Assembly: GCF_000300275.1 (NCBI RefSeq)
Contig: NZ_AMRN01000010.1
Location: 1-64,000, forward strand
Source of the DNA: Thalassospira profundimaris WP0211
GTDB lineage: Bacteria; Pseudomonadota; Alphaproteobacteria; Rhodospirillales; Thalassospiraceae
DNA length: 64,000 nt
Direction of reading: 5' to 3'
Of the stretch, positions 9,161 through 17,972 are shown one piece after another. The notes below the pieces were generated by a model, which saw only the letters and a program-made list of their open reading frames with translations, was not told where the DNA came from and did not search any database. A program made the translations under genes and the position numbers. Position 1 is the first letter of the stretch. The number at the start of each line of letters is the position of its first letter.

Positions 9161-9460
9161 TCGCGTATGGACGAAGGTCTGATAAGTTTTATCTGACCGA
9201 TCCAAGGCAACATTGCTATGCTTGCGGTCCTGAAAGAAATATTCTTTTCAGAACACCGCAACAGATTGTTGCATTTACCCGCACATTGATCGAAAAGAAC
9301 GCAATGGCGGATCCGATGATGCGCAGCAACCCCCGCGGTTGACCTTGCTGCATTGCCGGACCACCTAAAGAGATTATATTCTGGGGCAGACATTCCCGCG
9401 CTTTTTGGGCCTTATACCCATCGCCGGTCTCCAGAGAGAAAGAAGGAAACAGGAGGAAAT
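9161..9460. other. Intergenic region between quinone oxidoreductase and trcR
   Basis: 300 bp with no gene I can support; frames reading into trcR from position 9353 are extensions upstream of its true start. It should contain the trcR promoter. Confidence 0.5.
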
Positions 9461-10141
9461 ATGGCACAGCCCCTCATGCCCAAAGCAACCGCTGTATGGC
9501 TTATCGACAATACCGGCTTGTCGTTCCGGCAGATTGCTGCCTTTACCGAACTCCATGAGCTTGAAATTCAGGCCATCGCAGACGGCGACGTCGGCCAAGG
9601 TATCGTTGGCCTCGATCCGGTTGCCAATGGTCAGCTGACCAAAGAAGAAATCGCGCGTTGCGAAAAAGACCCGCGCGAATTCCTGAAAATGGCGAAATCC
9701 GACCTGCCGCGCCCGCGCGCGCAGTCGAAGGGTGCACGCTATACTCCGGTTTCCAAACGCCAGGACCGCCCGAATGCAATTGCATGGCTTCTCAAACACC
9801 ATCCGGAACTTTCCGATGCGCAGGTTTGCAAGCTGATCGGCACCACCAAGGACACCATCGGCAAGATCCGTGATCGTTCGCACTGGAACTCGGCCAACCT
9901 GACACCGCGCAACCCGGTCACCATGGGCCTTTGCACCGAGCTTGACCTTGAAAAACAGGTCGTGATTGCCCGTTCGAAGAACCCGGAAAAGATCGCCAAG
10001 GATGTCGAGCCGGATCCGCTGCCCGAAGAACTGCAGATCAATCCGGAACCGGATTATCCGGGCAAGAAAAAGGACGAGAAGAAAGACGAGCCGAAAACTT
10101 CCGATTACATGGAAGCGGCCGAAAACCTCTTCAAATCCTGA
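9461..10141 (+). CDS. trcR: TrcR-like cell-cycle transcriptional regulator (DUF1013)
   Basis: A 226-residue protein beginning MAQPLMPKATAVWLIDNT, the hallmark of the DUF1013 family. Members have helix-turn-helix-like segments (here about 15-45 and 110-145, with FRQIAAFTELHELEI and DAQVCKLIGTTKDTI) and a charged, Lys-rich tail ending near ENLFKS. In Rhodobacterales and Caulobacter relatives this family has been linked to CtrA/GcrA-era cell-cycle control. The start is fixed by a perfect AGGAGG at 9451-9456. It ends at a strong terminator. Proximity to rcdA puts two predicted cell-cycle proteins within 3 kb. Confidence 0.85.
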   Translation: MAQPLMPKATAVWLIDNTGLSFRQIAAFTELHELEIQAIADGDVGQGIVGLDPVANGQLTKEEIARCEKDPREFLKMAKSDLPRPRAQSKGARYTPVSKRQDRPNAIAWLLKHHPELSDAQVCKLIGTTKDTIGKIRDRSHWNSANLTPRNPVTMGLCTELDLEKQVVIARSKNPEKIAKDVEPDPLPEELQINPEPDYPGKKKDEKKDEPKTSDYMEAAENLFKS

Positions 10142-10150
10142 TCGAATTTT

Positions 10151-10180
10151 AAAGGCCGCCCGTTGGGCGGCCTTTTTCGT
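10151..10180 (+). terminator. Intrinsic terminator of trcR
   Basis: Stem AAAGGCCGCCC/GGGCGGCCTTT with a 3-nt loop, followed by TTTCGTT. Confidence 0.85.
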
Positions 10181-10307
10181 TGGGGTTTACGCCCTGCTTG
10201 CGTAAGGTTTGTTTCACAGTATTGCCGCGAAACGGTAACGCAACCGACATGGTCGCGACATACCATTCGGCTGCTTTTCAAATGAACAACACCGAAGACA
10301 CGTTTCC

Positions 10308-11117
10308 ATGCAAAAACGCCCAACCGAACGCCAGGCAGGTATTGTCGAACTTGTCCGTGCTGATGGCTTTCGCACCATCGAACAACTTGCAGAACGCTTT
10401 GACGTTACCCCGCAAACCATCCGGCGCGACGTGAATGCGTTGTGTGATGAGGGCCTGCTACGCCGTCGCCACGGCGGTGTTGAACCCGCCCTTGAGCATG
10501 AAAACATCGCCTATCGGGCGCGCAAGGTTCTGAACGTCAATGACAAGCGCAAGATCGCGGCCCTGGTGGCGCGCGAAATTCCCAACGGGGCGTCGCTGTT
10601 CTTTTCGATTGGCACCACCCCGGAACTTGTCGCCAACGCGCTGTTGCAACATCGCGATCTTCGGATTTTCACCAACAACCTGAATGTCGCCTATGTCGCG
10701 GCCACCAATGACAGCTTTGAGGTGACCCTGATTGGTGGGCGTCTGCGCAACCGTGACCGCGATGTCCTGGGTCCCGAGGTCGAGGCGTTCTTTAACAGCT
10801 ACAAGGTTGATTACGGCATCTTTGGCGTCGGCGGAATTGATCCGGATGGCAGCCTTCTTGATTTCGATGAACAGGAAGTCCGCGCCCGATCTGCCATCCT
10901 GAAAAATGCCCGGAAATCCTATCTGGTTGCCGATCACACTAAGTTTGGCCGCAACGCCGTTGTACGCGGCGGCTCCATCCGCGATGTCAGCGCATTCTTC
11001 ATCGATTGCCCGCCCCCGGATCATATCGCCGAAATGATCACGACGGCTGGTGTGGCGCTTCACGCGCCGGAGCCGGATGCGGATTTTCCAACCTTCTTCA
11101 TTTCTGAGGAAGACTGA
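10308..11117 (+). CDS. DeoR/GlpR family transcriptional regulator
   Basis: A 269-residue repressor. The N-terminal DeoR helix-turn-helix has RQAGIVELV, then IEQLAERFDVTPQTIRRDVNAL, and the GGxE end of the domain. The C-terminal DeoR sensor domain is ribose-isomerase-like, with FFSIGTTPE, ALL and FTNNLNVA, and binds sugar phosphates in the family. GlpR (glycerol-3-phosphate) is the closest well-known type, but no glp gene is nearby, so its target is unknown. There is no clear Shine-Dalgarno before the ATG. Its 3' end overlaps the convergent LysR gene by 58 bp. Confidence 0.9.
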   Translation: MQKRPTERQAGIVELVRADGFRTIEQLAERFDVTPQTIRRDVNALCDEGLLRRRHGGVEPALEHENIAYRARKVLNVNDKRKIAALVAREIPNGASLFFSIGTTPELVANALLQHRDLRIFTNNLNVAYVAATNDSFEVTLIGGRLRNRDRDVLGPEVEAFFNSYKVDYGIFGVGGIDPDGSLLDFDEQEVRARSAILKNARKSYLVADHTKFGRNAVVRGGSIRDVSAFFIDCPPPDHIAEMITTAGVALHAPEPDADFPTFFISEED

Positions 11118-12025
11118 CCGGTTTGCGGATCAGTTTTGCGCCTGTCAGCAGCTGCTTTCAGGCTATTGCAGACAGCCTGTAGCCCCGGCGTCAGAGTTTT
11201 ATCGCGACGCATGATCAGCGCCAGTTCGCGCACGAGTGGCGGTGACAACGGGCGGGTGTTGATGGGAAACTGGGTTCGATCTGGTCTTGCGCCCATTTCG
11301 GGCAGGATCGTCGCACCGATGCCTGCCCCGACAAGTTCCCTGATCGCCTCCACACTGCCGAGTTCCATGACCGAACGGCCATTAACCCCGGATTTGCGCA
11401 ACCAATCATCGACCAATGTGCGCGTCAATCCGCCGCGTTCATAAAGCACCAATGGCATCGCTTCCAGATCGGCAGGGCGAATAACATCCCCGACATCGGC
11501 ATCCGCGTGAAAGATTGCGACAAACGGATCGGTCATGATCGGCGTTACCGAAAGGCTCCGCCCACTGCATGGCATGGTCACAAGGCCGATATCGAGCTTT
11601 TTATCCTCAATCGCACGAACGATGTCGCCAGCATTGCCAGTACGAACCATGATTTCGAGTTTTGGGAAGCTGCGTTGAAGCTTTTCAAGAATTGCCGGCA
11701 GGAAATAGATACAGGCGGTTGCCCCGGTTCCGATCCGCACGCGACCGGCTGCACCACTTGAAAATCCGGCCACTGCATCCTCGGCGGCGCGCACGGATGC
11801 ATCAATGTCGCTGATATGGGCCAAAAGGGCCAACCCCGCCGGTGTGGCTTCGGCACGTTTGCCCACGCGTTCAATCAATTTGACACCCATGCGGGTTTCA
11901 AGCTGACGCACCTGCTGGCTGATGGCAGGCTGACTGAGATTAAGCTTATCGGCTGCGGCCGAAAAACTTCCCAGTGCCACAACATCGGCAAGGGCATGAA
12001 GCTGATCAAGGTTAAGTGCACGCAT
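11060..12025 (-). CDS. LysR family transcriptional regulator
   Basis: A 321-residue LTTR. The winged helix-turn-helix is at about 1-60 (LDQLHALADVVALGSFSAAA, then LNLSQPAISQQVRQLE), with a linker helix and a periplasmic-binding-protein-like effector domain (about 85-300). I use the ATG at 12025 because the frame upstream only offers a TTG at 12061. The C-terminal 20 residues are polar and lie over the 3' end of the convergent DeoR gene. It is divergent from a GNAT acetyltransferase about 100 bp away, the usual clue that an LTTR controls its neighbour. The effector is unknown. Confidence 0.9.
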   Translation of the reverse strand: MRALNLDQLHALADVVALGSFSAAADKLNLSQPAISQQVRQLETRMGVKLIERVGKRAEATPAGLALLAHISDIDASVRAAEDAVAGFSSGAAGRVRIGTGATACIYFLPAILEKLQRSFPKLEIMVRTGNAGDIVRAIEDKKLDIGLVTMPCSGRSLSVTPIMTDPFVAIFHADADVGDVIRPADLEAMPLVLYERGGLTRTLVDDWLRKSGVNGRSVMELGSVEAIRELVGAGIGATILPEMGARPDRTQFPINTRPLSPPLVRELALIMRRDKTLTPGLQAVCNSLKAAADRRKTDPQTGQSSSEMKKVGKSASGSGA

Positions 12026-12125
12026 ACCAAACTTTTCCTTATGCTGTGCATAATTTATCAAAGCTAAACTTATGCTGCATTTGGGCGTAATGTCAGCTCA
12101 AACATCATCATGCCGGATAAAAAAC

Positions 12126-12698
12126 ATGCCTTCGAACACCGCTACCAAAGACGATGCCACAGCCCTGTTACCAAACATCACCATCCGCGACGCCGGACTT
12201 GAAGACATCCCGGCCATCACGGCGATTTATCGCCACCATGTTCTGCATGGCACGGCATCGTTTGAGGAAACCGCACCTGCCGAGGCCGAAATTGCCAATC
12301 GGTTCGCCGCCATTCGCGATAAAGGCCTGCCCTATCTTGTTGCCGTGCGCAGCAATACTATTGTTGGCTACTGTTATGCTGGCACCTATCGCCCGCGCAC
12401 GGCCTATCGCCATACGGTCGAAAATTCGATCTACGTGGCCCATGATTGTGTTGGCCAGGGTGTTGGCAGCCTTCTGATGGCGGCCCTGATTAAACGGTGT
12501 GAAGAGGGTCCGTGGCGCCAAATGGTTGCCGTGATCGGGGATAGTGCGAACAAGGCATCGATCAGCCTGCATCAACGCCATGGCTTTGAAATGGTCGGTA
12601 CGTTTAAAAAGGTCGGCTACAAGTTTGACCGCTGGCTTGATTCGGTCCTGATGCAACGGCCACTTGGCGACGACAGCCCGATCATTCCCAAAACTTGA
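12126..12698 (+). CDS. GNAT family N-acetyltransferase, phosphinothricin/methionine sulfone type
   Basis: A 190-residue acetyltransferase. The GNAT core runs from ITIRDAGLEDI to the end, with acetyl-CoA binding motif A at GQGVGSLLM. The HGTASFEE and YAGTYRPRTAYRHTVENSIYV segments are typical of the Pat/MnaT group, which acetylates phosphinothricin, methionine sulfone or related amino acids. Substrate is inferred from the subfamily only. Upstream in-frame ATGs at 12072 and 12090 lack ribosome binding sites; the ATG at 12126 has a weak GGA eight bases before it. It is divergent from a LysR regulator that may control it. Confidence 0.85.
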   Translation: MPSNTATKDDATALLPNITIRDAGLEDIPAITAIYRHHVLHGTASFEETAPAEAEIANRFAAIRDKGLPYLVAVRSNTIVGYCYAGTYRPRTAYRHTVENSIYVAHDCVGQGVGSLLMAALIKRCEEGPWRQMVAVIGDSANKASISLHQRHGFEMVGTFKKVGYKFDRWLDSVLMQRPLGDDSPIIPKT

Positions 12699-12700
12699 TC

Positions 12701-12740
12701 CTTCAAAAAAGCACCCGCTTTTGAAAGCAAAAGCGGGTGC
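12701..12740 (-). terminator. Intrinsic terminator of prpE
   Basis: A 13-bp stem GCACCCGCTTTTG/CAAAAGCGGGTGC (12711-12740) is followed on the minus strand by TTTTTTGAAG. It lies between convergent GNAT and prpE genes and mainly suits prpE. Confidence 0.85.
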
Positions 12741-12796
12741 AAGGATGCTCCGTTAAGTTGGGAGCGGGAGTTTGCATCTGTGATGGGCGGGTCTAT

Positions 12797-14692
12797 CTAT
12801 TTTGCATAACCGATTTCTTTGAGGACCTCGGCGATTTCGGGAAGAATTGCCGGATCATCAATCGTTGCCGGGGTGTTATAGCTTTCACCATCAGCGATAG
12901 AACGCATGGTCTTGCGCAGGATCTTGCCCGATCGGGTCTTGGGCAGGCGTTCGACCACAGTCGCTTTCTTGAATGCTGCCACCGGGCCAATCTGATCGCG
13001 GACCATGGCAACGACTTCGGCCAAGATCGCGTCGTGCGGTCGGGTGACCCCGGACTTCAACACGATAAAGCCCAGCGGCAATTGCCCCTTAAGATCATCA
13101 TGCACACCAATGACCGCGCATTCGGCAACATCTGGATGGCTTGAAAGCACTTCTTCCATCCCCCCGGTCGACAGGCGATGCCCGGCAACATTGATTATGT
13201 CGTCAGTGCGCGACATGACGTAGATGTAGCCATCTTCGTCAATAAAACCGGCATCCCCCGTGGCATAAAAGCCCGGAAACTCTTCAAGATAGGATGACTT
13301 GAACCGGTCATCATTCTGCCAAAGGGTTGGAAGCGTCCCCGGTGGCAGCGGCAATTTGGCGGCAAGCGCACCAATCTGACCGCGTTCAAGCGGTTTTCCA
13401 GCCTCGTCCAGAACCTGTACATCCCAACCGCAGGCTGCCACCGTTGGCGAGCCGTACTTGATCGGAAGCAATTCAATCCCGCGCGGGTTGGCACAGATCG
13501 ACCAGCCAGTTTCGGTCTGCCACCAGTGATCAATCACCGGCACACCAAGGCTGTTTTCCGCCCATTGCAGGGTATCGGGGTCCGAACGTTCACCCGCCAG
13601 ATACAGCGCCTTAAGGCTGCCAAGGTCATAGTTGGCCATGTGTGCGGCCTTGGGATCGTCGCGTTTGATCGCACGGAACGCGGTTGGTGCCGTAAACAGC
13701 ACCTTGACCTTGTGCTGGGAAATGACCCGCCAGAACGCACCGGCATCCGGCGTTCCGACCGGTTTGCCTTCATACATCACCGTCGTGCACCCGGCCAGAA
13801 GCGGCGCGTAAACGATATAAGAATGGCCAACCACCCACCCAACGTCGGACGCCGCCCAGTAAACGTCACCGGCATCGACATCATAGATGTTCTTCATCGA
13901 CCAGTTGAGGGCCACCATATGCCCGCCATTGTCGCGGACAACGCCCTTGGGCTGGCCCGTCGTGCCGGACGTATAAAGGATATAAAGCGGATCGGTGGCA
14001 TCAACCGGGACACAGTCAGACGGTGCGGCCTTGGCACATTCGACTTCCCAGTCGTAATCACGGCCATCCATCAGCAACGCATCGCTTTGTGGCCGCTGGA
14101 ACAGAATGACGCTTTCGGGTTTGTGATCCGCCATGGCGATGGCTTTATCCAGCAGCGGTTTATATTCAATGACGCGCGATCCTTCGATGCCGCAGCTTGC
14201 AGTCAGGATCAGTTTTGGCTTTGCATCATTGATGCGGGTCGCCAGTTCGTTGGATGCAAAACCACCAAACACAACAGAATGGATTGCGCCGATCCGCGCA
14301 CAGGCCAGCATGGCCATCGCGGCCTGCGGGATCATCGGCATATAGATGATCACCCGATCACCCTTGGTCACCCCGCGCGCATGCAGCGCCCCGGCAAGGC
14401 GGGCGACATCATCACGCAAATGGGAATAGGTGAATGTCTGAACCGTGTTGGTGACCGGGCTGTCATAAATCAGGGCTGCCTGATCACCACGACCGTTTTC
14501 GATGTGACGATCCAGTGCGTTATAGCAAGTATTGACCTTGCCACCGGCAAACCAGCGGTAAAACGGCGCGTTACTGTCATCGAGAACGCGATCCCATTTC
14601 TTGTACCAGGAAATGTTTTCAGCAGCTTCTGCCCAAAAGCCTTCCTTGTCGGCGATCGAACGTTCGTAGATTTCCTGATAGCGACCGGTCAT
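12797..14692 (-). CDS. prpE: Propionate-CoA ligase (acetyl-CoA synthetase family)
   Basis: A 631-residue AMP-forming acyl-CoA synthetase. The N-terminus reads FW...W...VLDDSNAPFYRWFAGG then NTCYNALDRH, and the segments IYDSPVT, IYMPMIPQAAMAMLACARIGA and SVVFGGFA are typical of PrpE rather than Acs. The AMP-binding P-loop is YTSGTTGQPKG, the A8 region has YATGD then RTDDIINVAGHRLSTGGMEE, and the catalytic lysine motif is RSGKILRK. It should convert propionate (and some acetate) to acyl-CoA for the methylmalonyl or methylcitrate route. The ATG at 14692 has GGAGGG upstream; the frame extends 17 codons further without one. It is monocistronic with a strong terminator. Confidence 0.92.
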   Translation of the reverse strand: MTGRYQEIYERSIADKEGFWAEAAENISWYKKWDRVLDDSNAPFYRWFAGGKVNTCYNALDRHIENGRGDQAALIYDSPVTNTVQTFTYSHLRDDVARLAGALHARGVTKGDRVIIYMPMIPQAAMAMLACARIGAIHSVVFGGFASNELATRINDAKPKLILTASCGIEGSRVIEYKPLLDKAIAMADHKPESVILFQRPQSDALLMDGRDYDWEVECAKAAPSDCVPVDATDPLYILYTSGTTGQPKGVVRDNGGHMVALNWSMKNIYDVDAGDVYWAASDVGWVVGHSYIVYAPLLAGCTTVMYEGKPVGTPDAGAFWRVISQHKVKVLFTAPTAFRAIKRDDPKAAHMANYDLGSLKALYLAGERSDPDTLQWAENSLGVPVIDHWWQTETGWSICANPRGIELLPIKYGSPTVAACGWDVQVLDEAGKPLERGQIGALAAKLPLPPGTLPTLWQNDDRFKSSYLEEFPGFYATGDAGFIDEDGYIYVMSRTDDIINVAGHRLSTGGMEEVLSSHPDVAECAVIGVHDDLKGQLPLGFIVLKSGVTRPHDAILAEVVAMVRDQIGPVAAFKKATVVERLPKTRSGKILRKTMRSIADGESYNTPATIDDPAILPEIAEVLKEIGYAK

Positions 14693-15087
14693 TGGTGAAA
14701 TACCCTCCCGCGGCGTTTGGTCTGGCGTCGAATTCGGACGCATGCGGAGCTATATGCTCGCAAATCGGCATCATAATACCGATTTAATTTGCACATACCC
14801 CTTAGACATTGGTAGCGCCCTGTAATCCTTGGTTTCTGCGGATTACAATTACTCAAAACAGACACGCGATTGATCCCCTCCGTCAGGGATTTCGTATCTG
14901 TTTGCAGCGATATGATGAATGTGGGAAGTTGCCCGTGATTTTGAAGTGCAGACATAAAGTTGCCGCCTCAAGCGTGGGCGTTAAGATGAGGCGGCAAAAG
15001 CAAGAGTTAGGAAATCTTTGAGGTCGTCAAACCGTTCGCATGGGGGATCGCGTGTTCTTGATCACGCGTTTGGCCATGCCACAACGG
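14693..15087. promoter_or_regulatory. Intergenic region with an operator-like inverted repeat upstream of prpE
   Basis: No gene is supported. TGTAATCC (14821-14828) and GGATTACA (14840-14847) form an inverted repeat with an 11-bp spacer, about 130 bp upstream of the prpE start. A second hairpin, TTGCCGCCTCA/TGAGGCGGCAA (14960-14970 and 14987-14997), lies downstream of the minus-strand DUF465 gene and may terminate it, though its T tract is poor. Confidence 0.5.
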
Positions 15088-15252
15088 CTAATGGGTTATT
15101 CGGTTTATCTCGTCCTTGATTTCAAGCTTGCGGCGTTTAATGTCTGCAACAACGGAATCGTTGGGCGCCGGGCGGCGCGTCTCGAGGTGGAGTTCCTGCT
15201 CTAGTGCAGCATGTTTGGCAGTTAGAGCTTCGATATGGCTTTGAACGCTCAT
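15088..15252 (-). CDS. DUF465 (YdcH-like) small coiled-coil protein
   Basis: A 54-residue protein beginning MSVQSHIEALTAKHAALE, almost entirely helical, ending with KRRKLEIKDEINRI, the conserved end of DUF465. The function is unknown; family members are small cytosolic helical proteins. The start at 15252 is set by AAGGAG seven bases upstream; the frame runs 12 codons further back without a site. A second, divergent family member lies at 17718-17924, so the two bracket ubiX and phosphofructokinase. Confidence 0.85.
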   Translation of the reverse strand: MSVQSHIEALTAKHAALEQELHLETRRPAPNDSVVADIKRRKLEIKDEINRITH

Positions 15253-15367
15253 TCGCCTACTCCTTATATCTGACATTGCCCACAACAAGATGGTATTAAT
15301 TTCGTAACATGATTTCCAGTGTTTCGATCAGAAACGTGAACAAGAACACAGCCCGGCAAGGATTGGC

Positions 15368-15985
15368 ATGACGCAAAAAGATCGACTTATCATTGGCATA
15401 ACTGGCGCATCGGGTGTGATTTACGGCATACGTTTTTTACAGTTGCTGAAAAATACGCCAATCGAGACTCATCTGGTTCTTTCCAAAGCAGCCGAGCGCA
15501 CCATCGCCTATGAGACCGATTTTAAAATCCGCGAAATCAAGGAGATGGCTGACGTTGCCCATGACAATGCCGACATCGGTGCATCGATTGCGTCGGGTTC
15601 CTTTCGCGCCCGCGGTATGATCATTGCCCCCTGCTCGATGAAGTCTCTGGCCGAGGTCGCAAGCGGAGTCGCAGATAATCTGATCGCGCGTGCCGCCGAT
15701 GTGATCCTTAAGGAGCGCAAGCGTCTTGTCCTGATGGCGCGCGAAACACCGCTTCATGCCGGCCATATCCGCAACATGGCGCTGGCGACAGAAAACGGCG
15801 CAATCATTGCCCCGCCGGTCCCGGCATTCTATGCCCGGCCGCAATCCCTTGATGAAATGGTGACACAAAGCTGCGGACGCATTCTTGATCTGTTTGAGAT
15901 TGATCTGCCCGAAACCGCCCGCTGGGGCGATACCGAGGCCGCCAATCCAATCCCGGTCACCGGCAAACCCAAAACAGGCGCATAG
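15368..15985 (+). CDS. ubiX: Flavin prenyltransferase UbiX
   Basis: A 205-residue FMN-binding enzyme that joins dimethylallyl phosphate to FMN, producing the prenylated cofactor used by UbiD decarboxylase in ubiquinone synthesis. The family markers are present: GITGASGVIYGIR at the start, LVLSKAAE, ASGSFRARGMIIAPCSMKSLA near 80-95, the RARETPL-like LMARETPLH, and PPVPAFY. The C-terminal 25 residues are a variable tail. ubiD is not in the window. It converges on the TIGR02444 gene with a 12-bp gap. Confidence 0.95.
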   Translation: MTQKDRLIIGITGASGVIYGIRFLQLLKNTPIETHLVLSKAAERTIAYETDFKIREIKEMADVAHDNADIGASIASGSFRARGMIIAPCSMKSLAEVASGVADNLIARAADVILKERKRLVLMARETPLHAGHIRNMALATENGAIIAPPVPAFYARPQSLDEMVTQSCGRILDLFEIDLPETARWGDTEAANPIPVTGKPKTGA

Positions 15986-15997
15986 AATAACCGCGCG

Positions 15998-16462
15998 CTA
16001 GGCGATCCCCATCATCCGCGTCAGGTCGCCAAGCGCCCTGTCACAGGCCTGCTGATCCAACGCGAACCGGTTGGGTGATAAATAGGCGTGGGCGGCGGCC
16101 ATCGGATCATCACTGGGCACGGTTTCAACCGCTTCGCACAGGATGTGCTGCTCGATGCGTTCGGCCTGCAATTCGTCTGACTTGACCTTCTGGCGTAATT
16201 CCTGTGCGCTGGCGCGCGGATCATCGCGCAGGTGTCGCCGTGTCTGGCGCAGTGGCTTGATCACGTTTTCGCGCCAGTCGCGTACAGATGCCTCAAGTGC
16301 TGAAATGCTTAGCGGTGCCAATCCCTTCTGGCCCAGAAAGAACATGAAAAGCAGCATATTCACATCAAGGTCACAGCGTTCCTGAAGATCAAGGCACAGC
16401 TTGGCGACGCCATCGCGACCGTACATCGCGACCGTAAAGGCCCAGACTTCTTCCTGATCCAT
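15998..16462 (-). CDS. TIGR02444 family (DUF2390) protein of unknown function
   Basis: A 154-residue helical protein with the family pattern FTVAMYGRDGVAKLCLDLQERCDLDVNMLLFMFFL near the N-terminus, then a W-R-x6-PLRQTRRHL segment. No catalytic motif is visible and no function is established for this family. The ATG at 16462 has AGG upstream; a TTG two codons earlier is unlikely. It is about 30 bp downstream of the phosphofructokinase stop on the same strand, so the two may share a transcript. Confidence 0.85.
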   Translation of the reverse strand: MDQEEVWAFTVAMYGRDGVAKLCLDLQERCDLDVNMLLFMFFLGQKGLAPLSISALEASVRDWRENVIKPLRQTRRHLRDDPRASAQELRQKVKSDELQAERIEQHILCEAVETVPSDDPMAAAHAYLSPNRFALDQQACDRALGDLTRMMGIA

Positions 16463-16490
16463 TCCCAACCTGCTGTGTTTTTATTGGATA

Positions 16491-17597
16491 TCAAACGGTT
16501 TTGGCCGTTTTGGCAACTTTCGGCGGATGTCCCATATAGGCGCCAAGCCCCTTGGCGGTCGAGACCATCGTGCCTTGGGTATCAACAAGCCGCGGGCCGA
16601 CAATAACATCTTCCATCGCAACATCGACGACTTTGCGTTGTTGCCAGGCGCAGACACGGTCAAATTTCCTTTCTGCGATCAAGTCCACCGCATGCACCCC
16701 AAAGGCCGAAGCAATCACACGGTCACGCGGTGACGGTGTGCCACCGCGCTGAACATGCCCCAACACCGTGACACGGGTTTCCCAGCCGGTGCGTGCGCCC
16801 AGTTCATCGGCAAGCCAATGGCCGATGCCGCCATAGCGGACTTTTTGGCCGTCATCGCCAAGGGTTACCGCCGATCCGTCATCACGTTTGACCGCCTCGG
16901 CAACGATCACCAGCGCATGGTTGCGGCCGCTTTTGCGGATATTGAGGCAATGCTGGCTAAGCTCATCCAGGTCATAATCCATTTCCGGGATCAGGATGAC
17001 GTCCGCGCCGCCCGCAACCCCGGCAAACAGGGCAATATGCCCGGCATCACGGCCCATGACCTCAAGGATCATGATCCGTTCATGGGATGCCGCGGTTGGT
17101 TGCAAACGATCAAGGGCGTCGGTTGCGACATTCACCGCCGTGGTAAAGCCGATGGAATATTCCGTCTGGGCAAGGTCGTTATCAACCGTCTTGGGGATAC
17201 CTACCAGATTGATGCCGCCCATCTTGGCCAAACGATGCAGGATCGCCATGCTGCCATCGCCGCCAATGCCAATCAGGGCATCAAGGCCAAGCTTGTGATA
17301 GCCTTCAATGACTTCGCTTGATCGGTCGGCAAAGCTGCCATCAGGCATCGGATAATGGAACGGATCGCCCTTGTTCACAGTGCCAAGGATCGTACCGCCA
17401 AGGCGCAACAACCCGTCACTATTGACCTGATCATTAAGGTCAATGGCATGGGGCGGGTCCTGCATCAGGCCATGGGTTCCCTGACGAATACCGACAACAT
17501 CCCAGCCATAGCCAAGAACCGCACGGCGGACCACCGCAAGAATAACCGCGTTCAATCCGGCGCAATCACCGCCACTGGTCAAAACTCCGATGCGCAT
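16491..17597 (-). CDS. pfkA: 6-phosphofructokinase, group III type, predicted ATP-dependent
   Basis: A 368-residue PFK starting MRIGVLTSGGDCAGLNA. It carries GGDGS (112-116), the substrate loop PKTVDND (135-141) with catalytic Asp139, and MGRDAGHIAL. Gly115 corresponds to E. coli position 104, where Gly marks ATP users and Asp marks pyrophosphate users. Lys136 corresponds to position 124, usually Gly in classic ATP enzymes and Lys in pyrophosphate enzymes. The Gly/Lys combination is seen in group III ATP enzymes of actinobacteria, so ATP is my prediction. The ATG has AAGGAAA upstream. It diverges from a DUF465 gene. Confidence 0.92.
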   Translation of the reverse strand: MRIGVLTSGGDCAGLNAVILAVVRRAVLGYGWDVVGIRQGTHGLMQDPPHAIDLNDQVNSDGLLRLGGTILGTVNKGDPFHYPMPDGSFADRSSEVIEGYHKLGLDALIGIGGDGSMAILHRLAKMGGINLVGIPKTVDNDLAQTEYSIGFTTAVNVATDALDRLQPTAASHERIMILEVMGRDAGHIALFAGVAGGADVILIPEMDYDLDELSQHCLNIRKSGRNHALVIVAEAVKRDDGSAVTLGDDGQKVRYGGIGHWLADELGARTGWETRVTVLGHVQRGGTPSPRDRVIASAFGVHAVDLIAERKFDRVCAWQQRKVVDVAMEDVIVGPRLVDTQGTMVSTAKGLGAYMGHPPKVAKTAKTV

Positions 17598-17717
17598 TTG
17601 TTTCCTTCCCGATCGTGGCAAATTTGTTTTACAGGGTGGTACAAATCATATGGGTTGCCAACATGATATCTGGTATTATCACTGTCCCCTCGCATTGGTT
17701 ATTAAGCTGGATCAAAA

Positions 17718-17924
17718 ATGGACGAAATCAATCAGATCGAGATTGAAAAGAGACTTCTTTCGCTCCGCGAGGAACACCGTGATCTGGACGTCGCCATCGA
17801 ACAAATGGTTCAGGCCCCCCATCATGATCAACTGCGTCTTGGCCGCATGAAAAAACGCAAATTGGCCTTAAAGGACGAAATCCTTTATATCGAGTCGCAG
17901 CTGGTCCCAGACATTATCGCCTGA
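17718..17924 (+). CDS. DUF465 (YdcH-like) small coiled-coil protein, second copy
   Basis: A 68-residue helical protein with EIEKRLLSLREEHRDLDVAIEQ, then LGRMKKRKLALKDEI, the conserved C-terminal DUF465 helix. It resembles the product at 15088-15252 in layout but not closely in sequence, so it is a paralogue and not a recent duplicate. The function is unknown. It is divergent from pfkA, with about 120 bp between the starts. Confidence 0.82.
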   Translation: MDEINQIEIEKRLLSLREEHRDLDVAIEQMVQAPHHDQLRLGRMKKRKLALKDEILYIESQLVPDIIA

Positions 17925-17972
17925 TTTACCAGCGGCCACGTCAAAATCTGCCTGATGTAAAATGGGAAGTAA

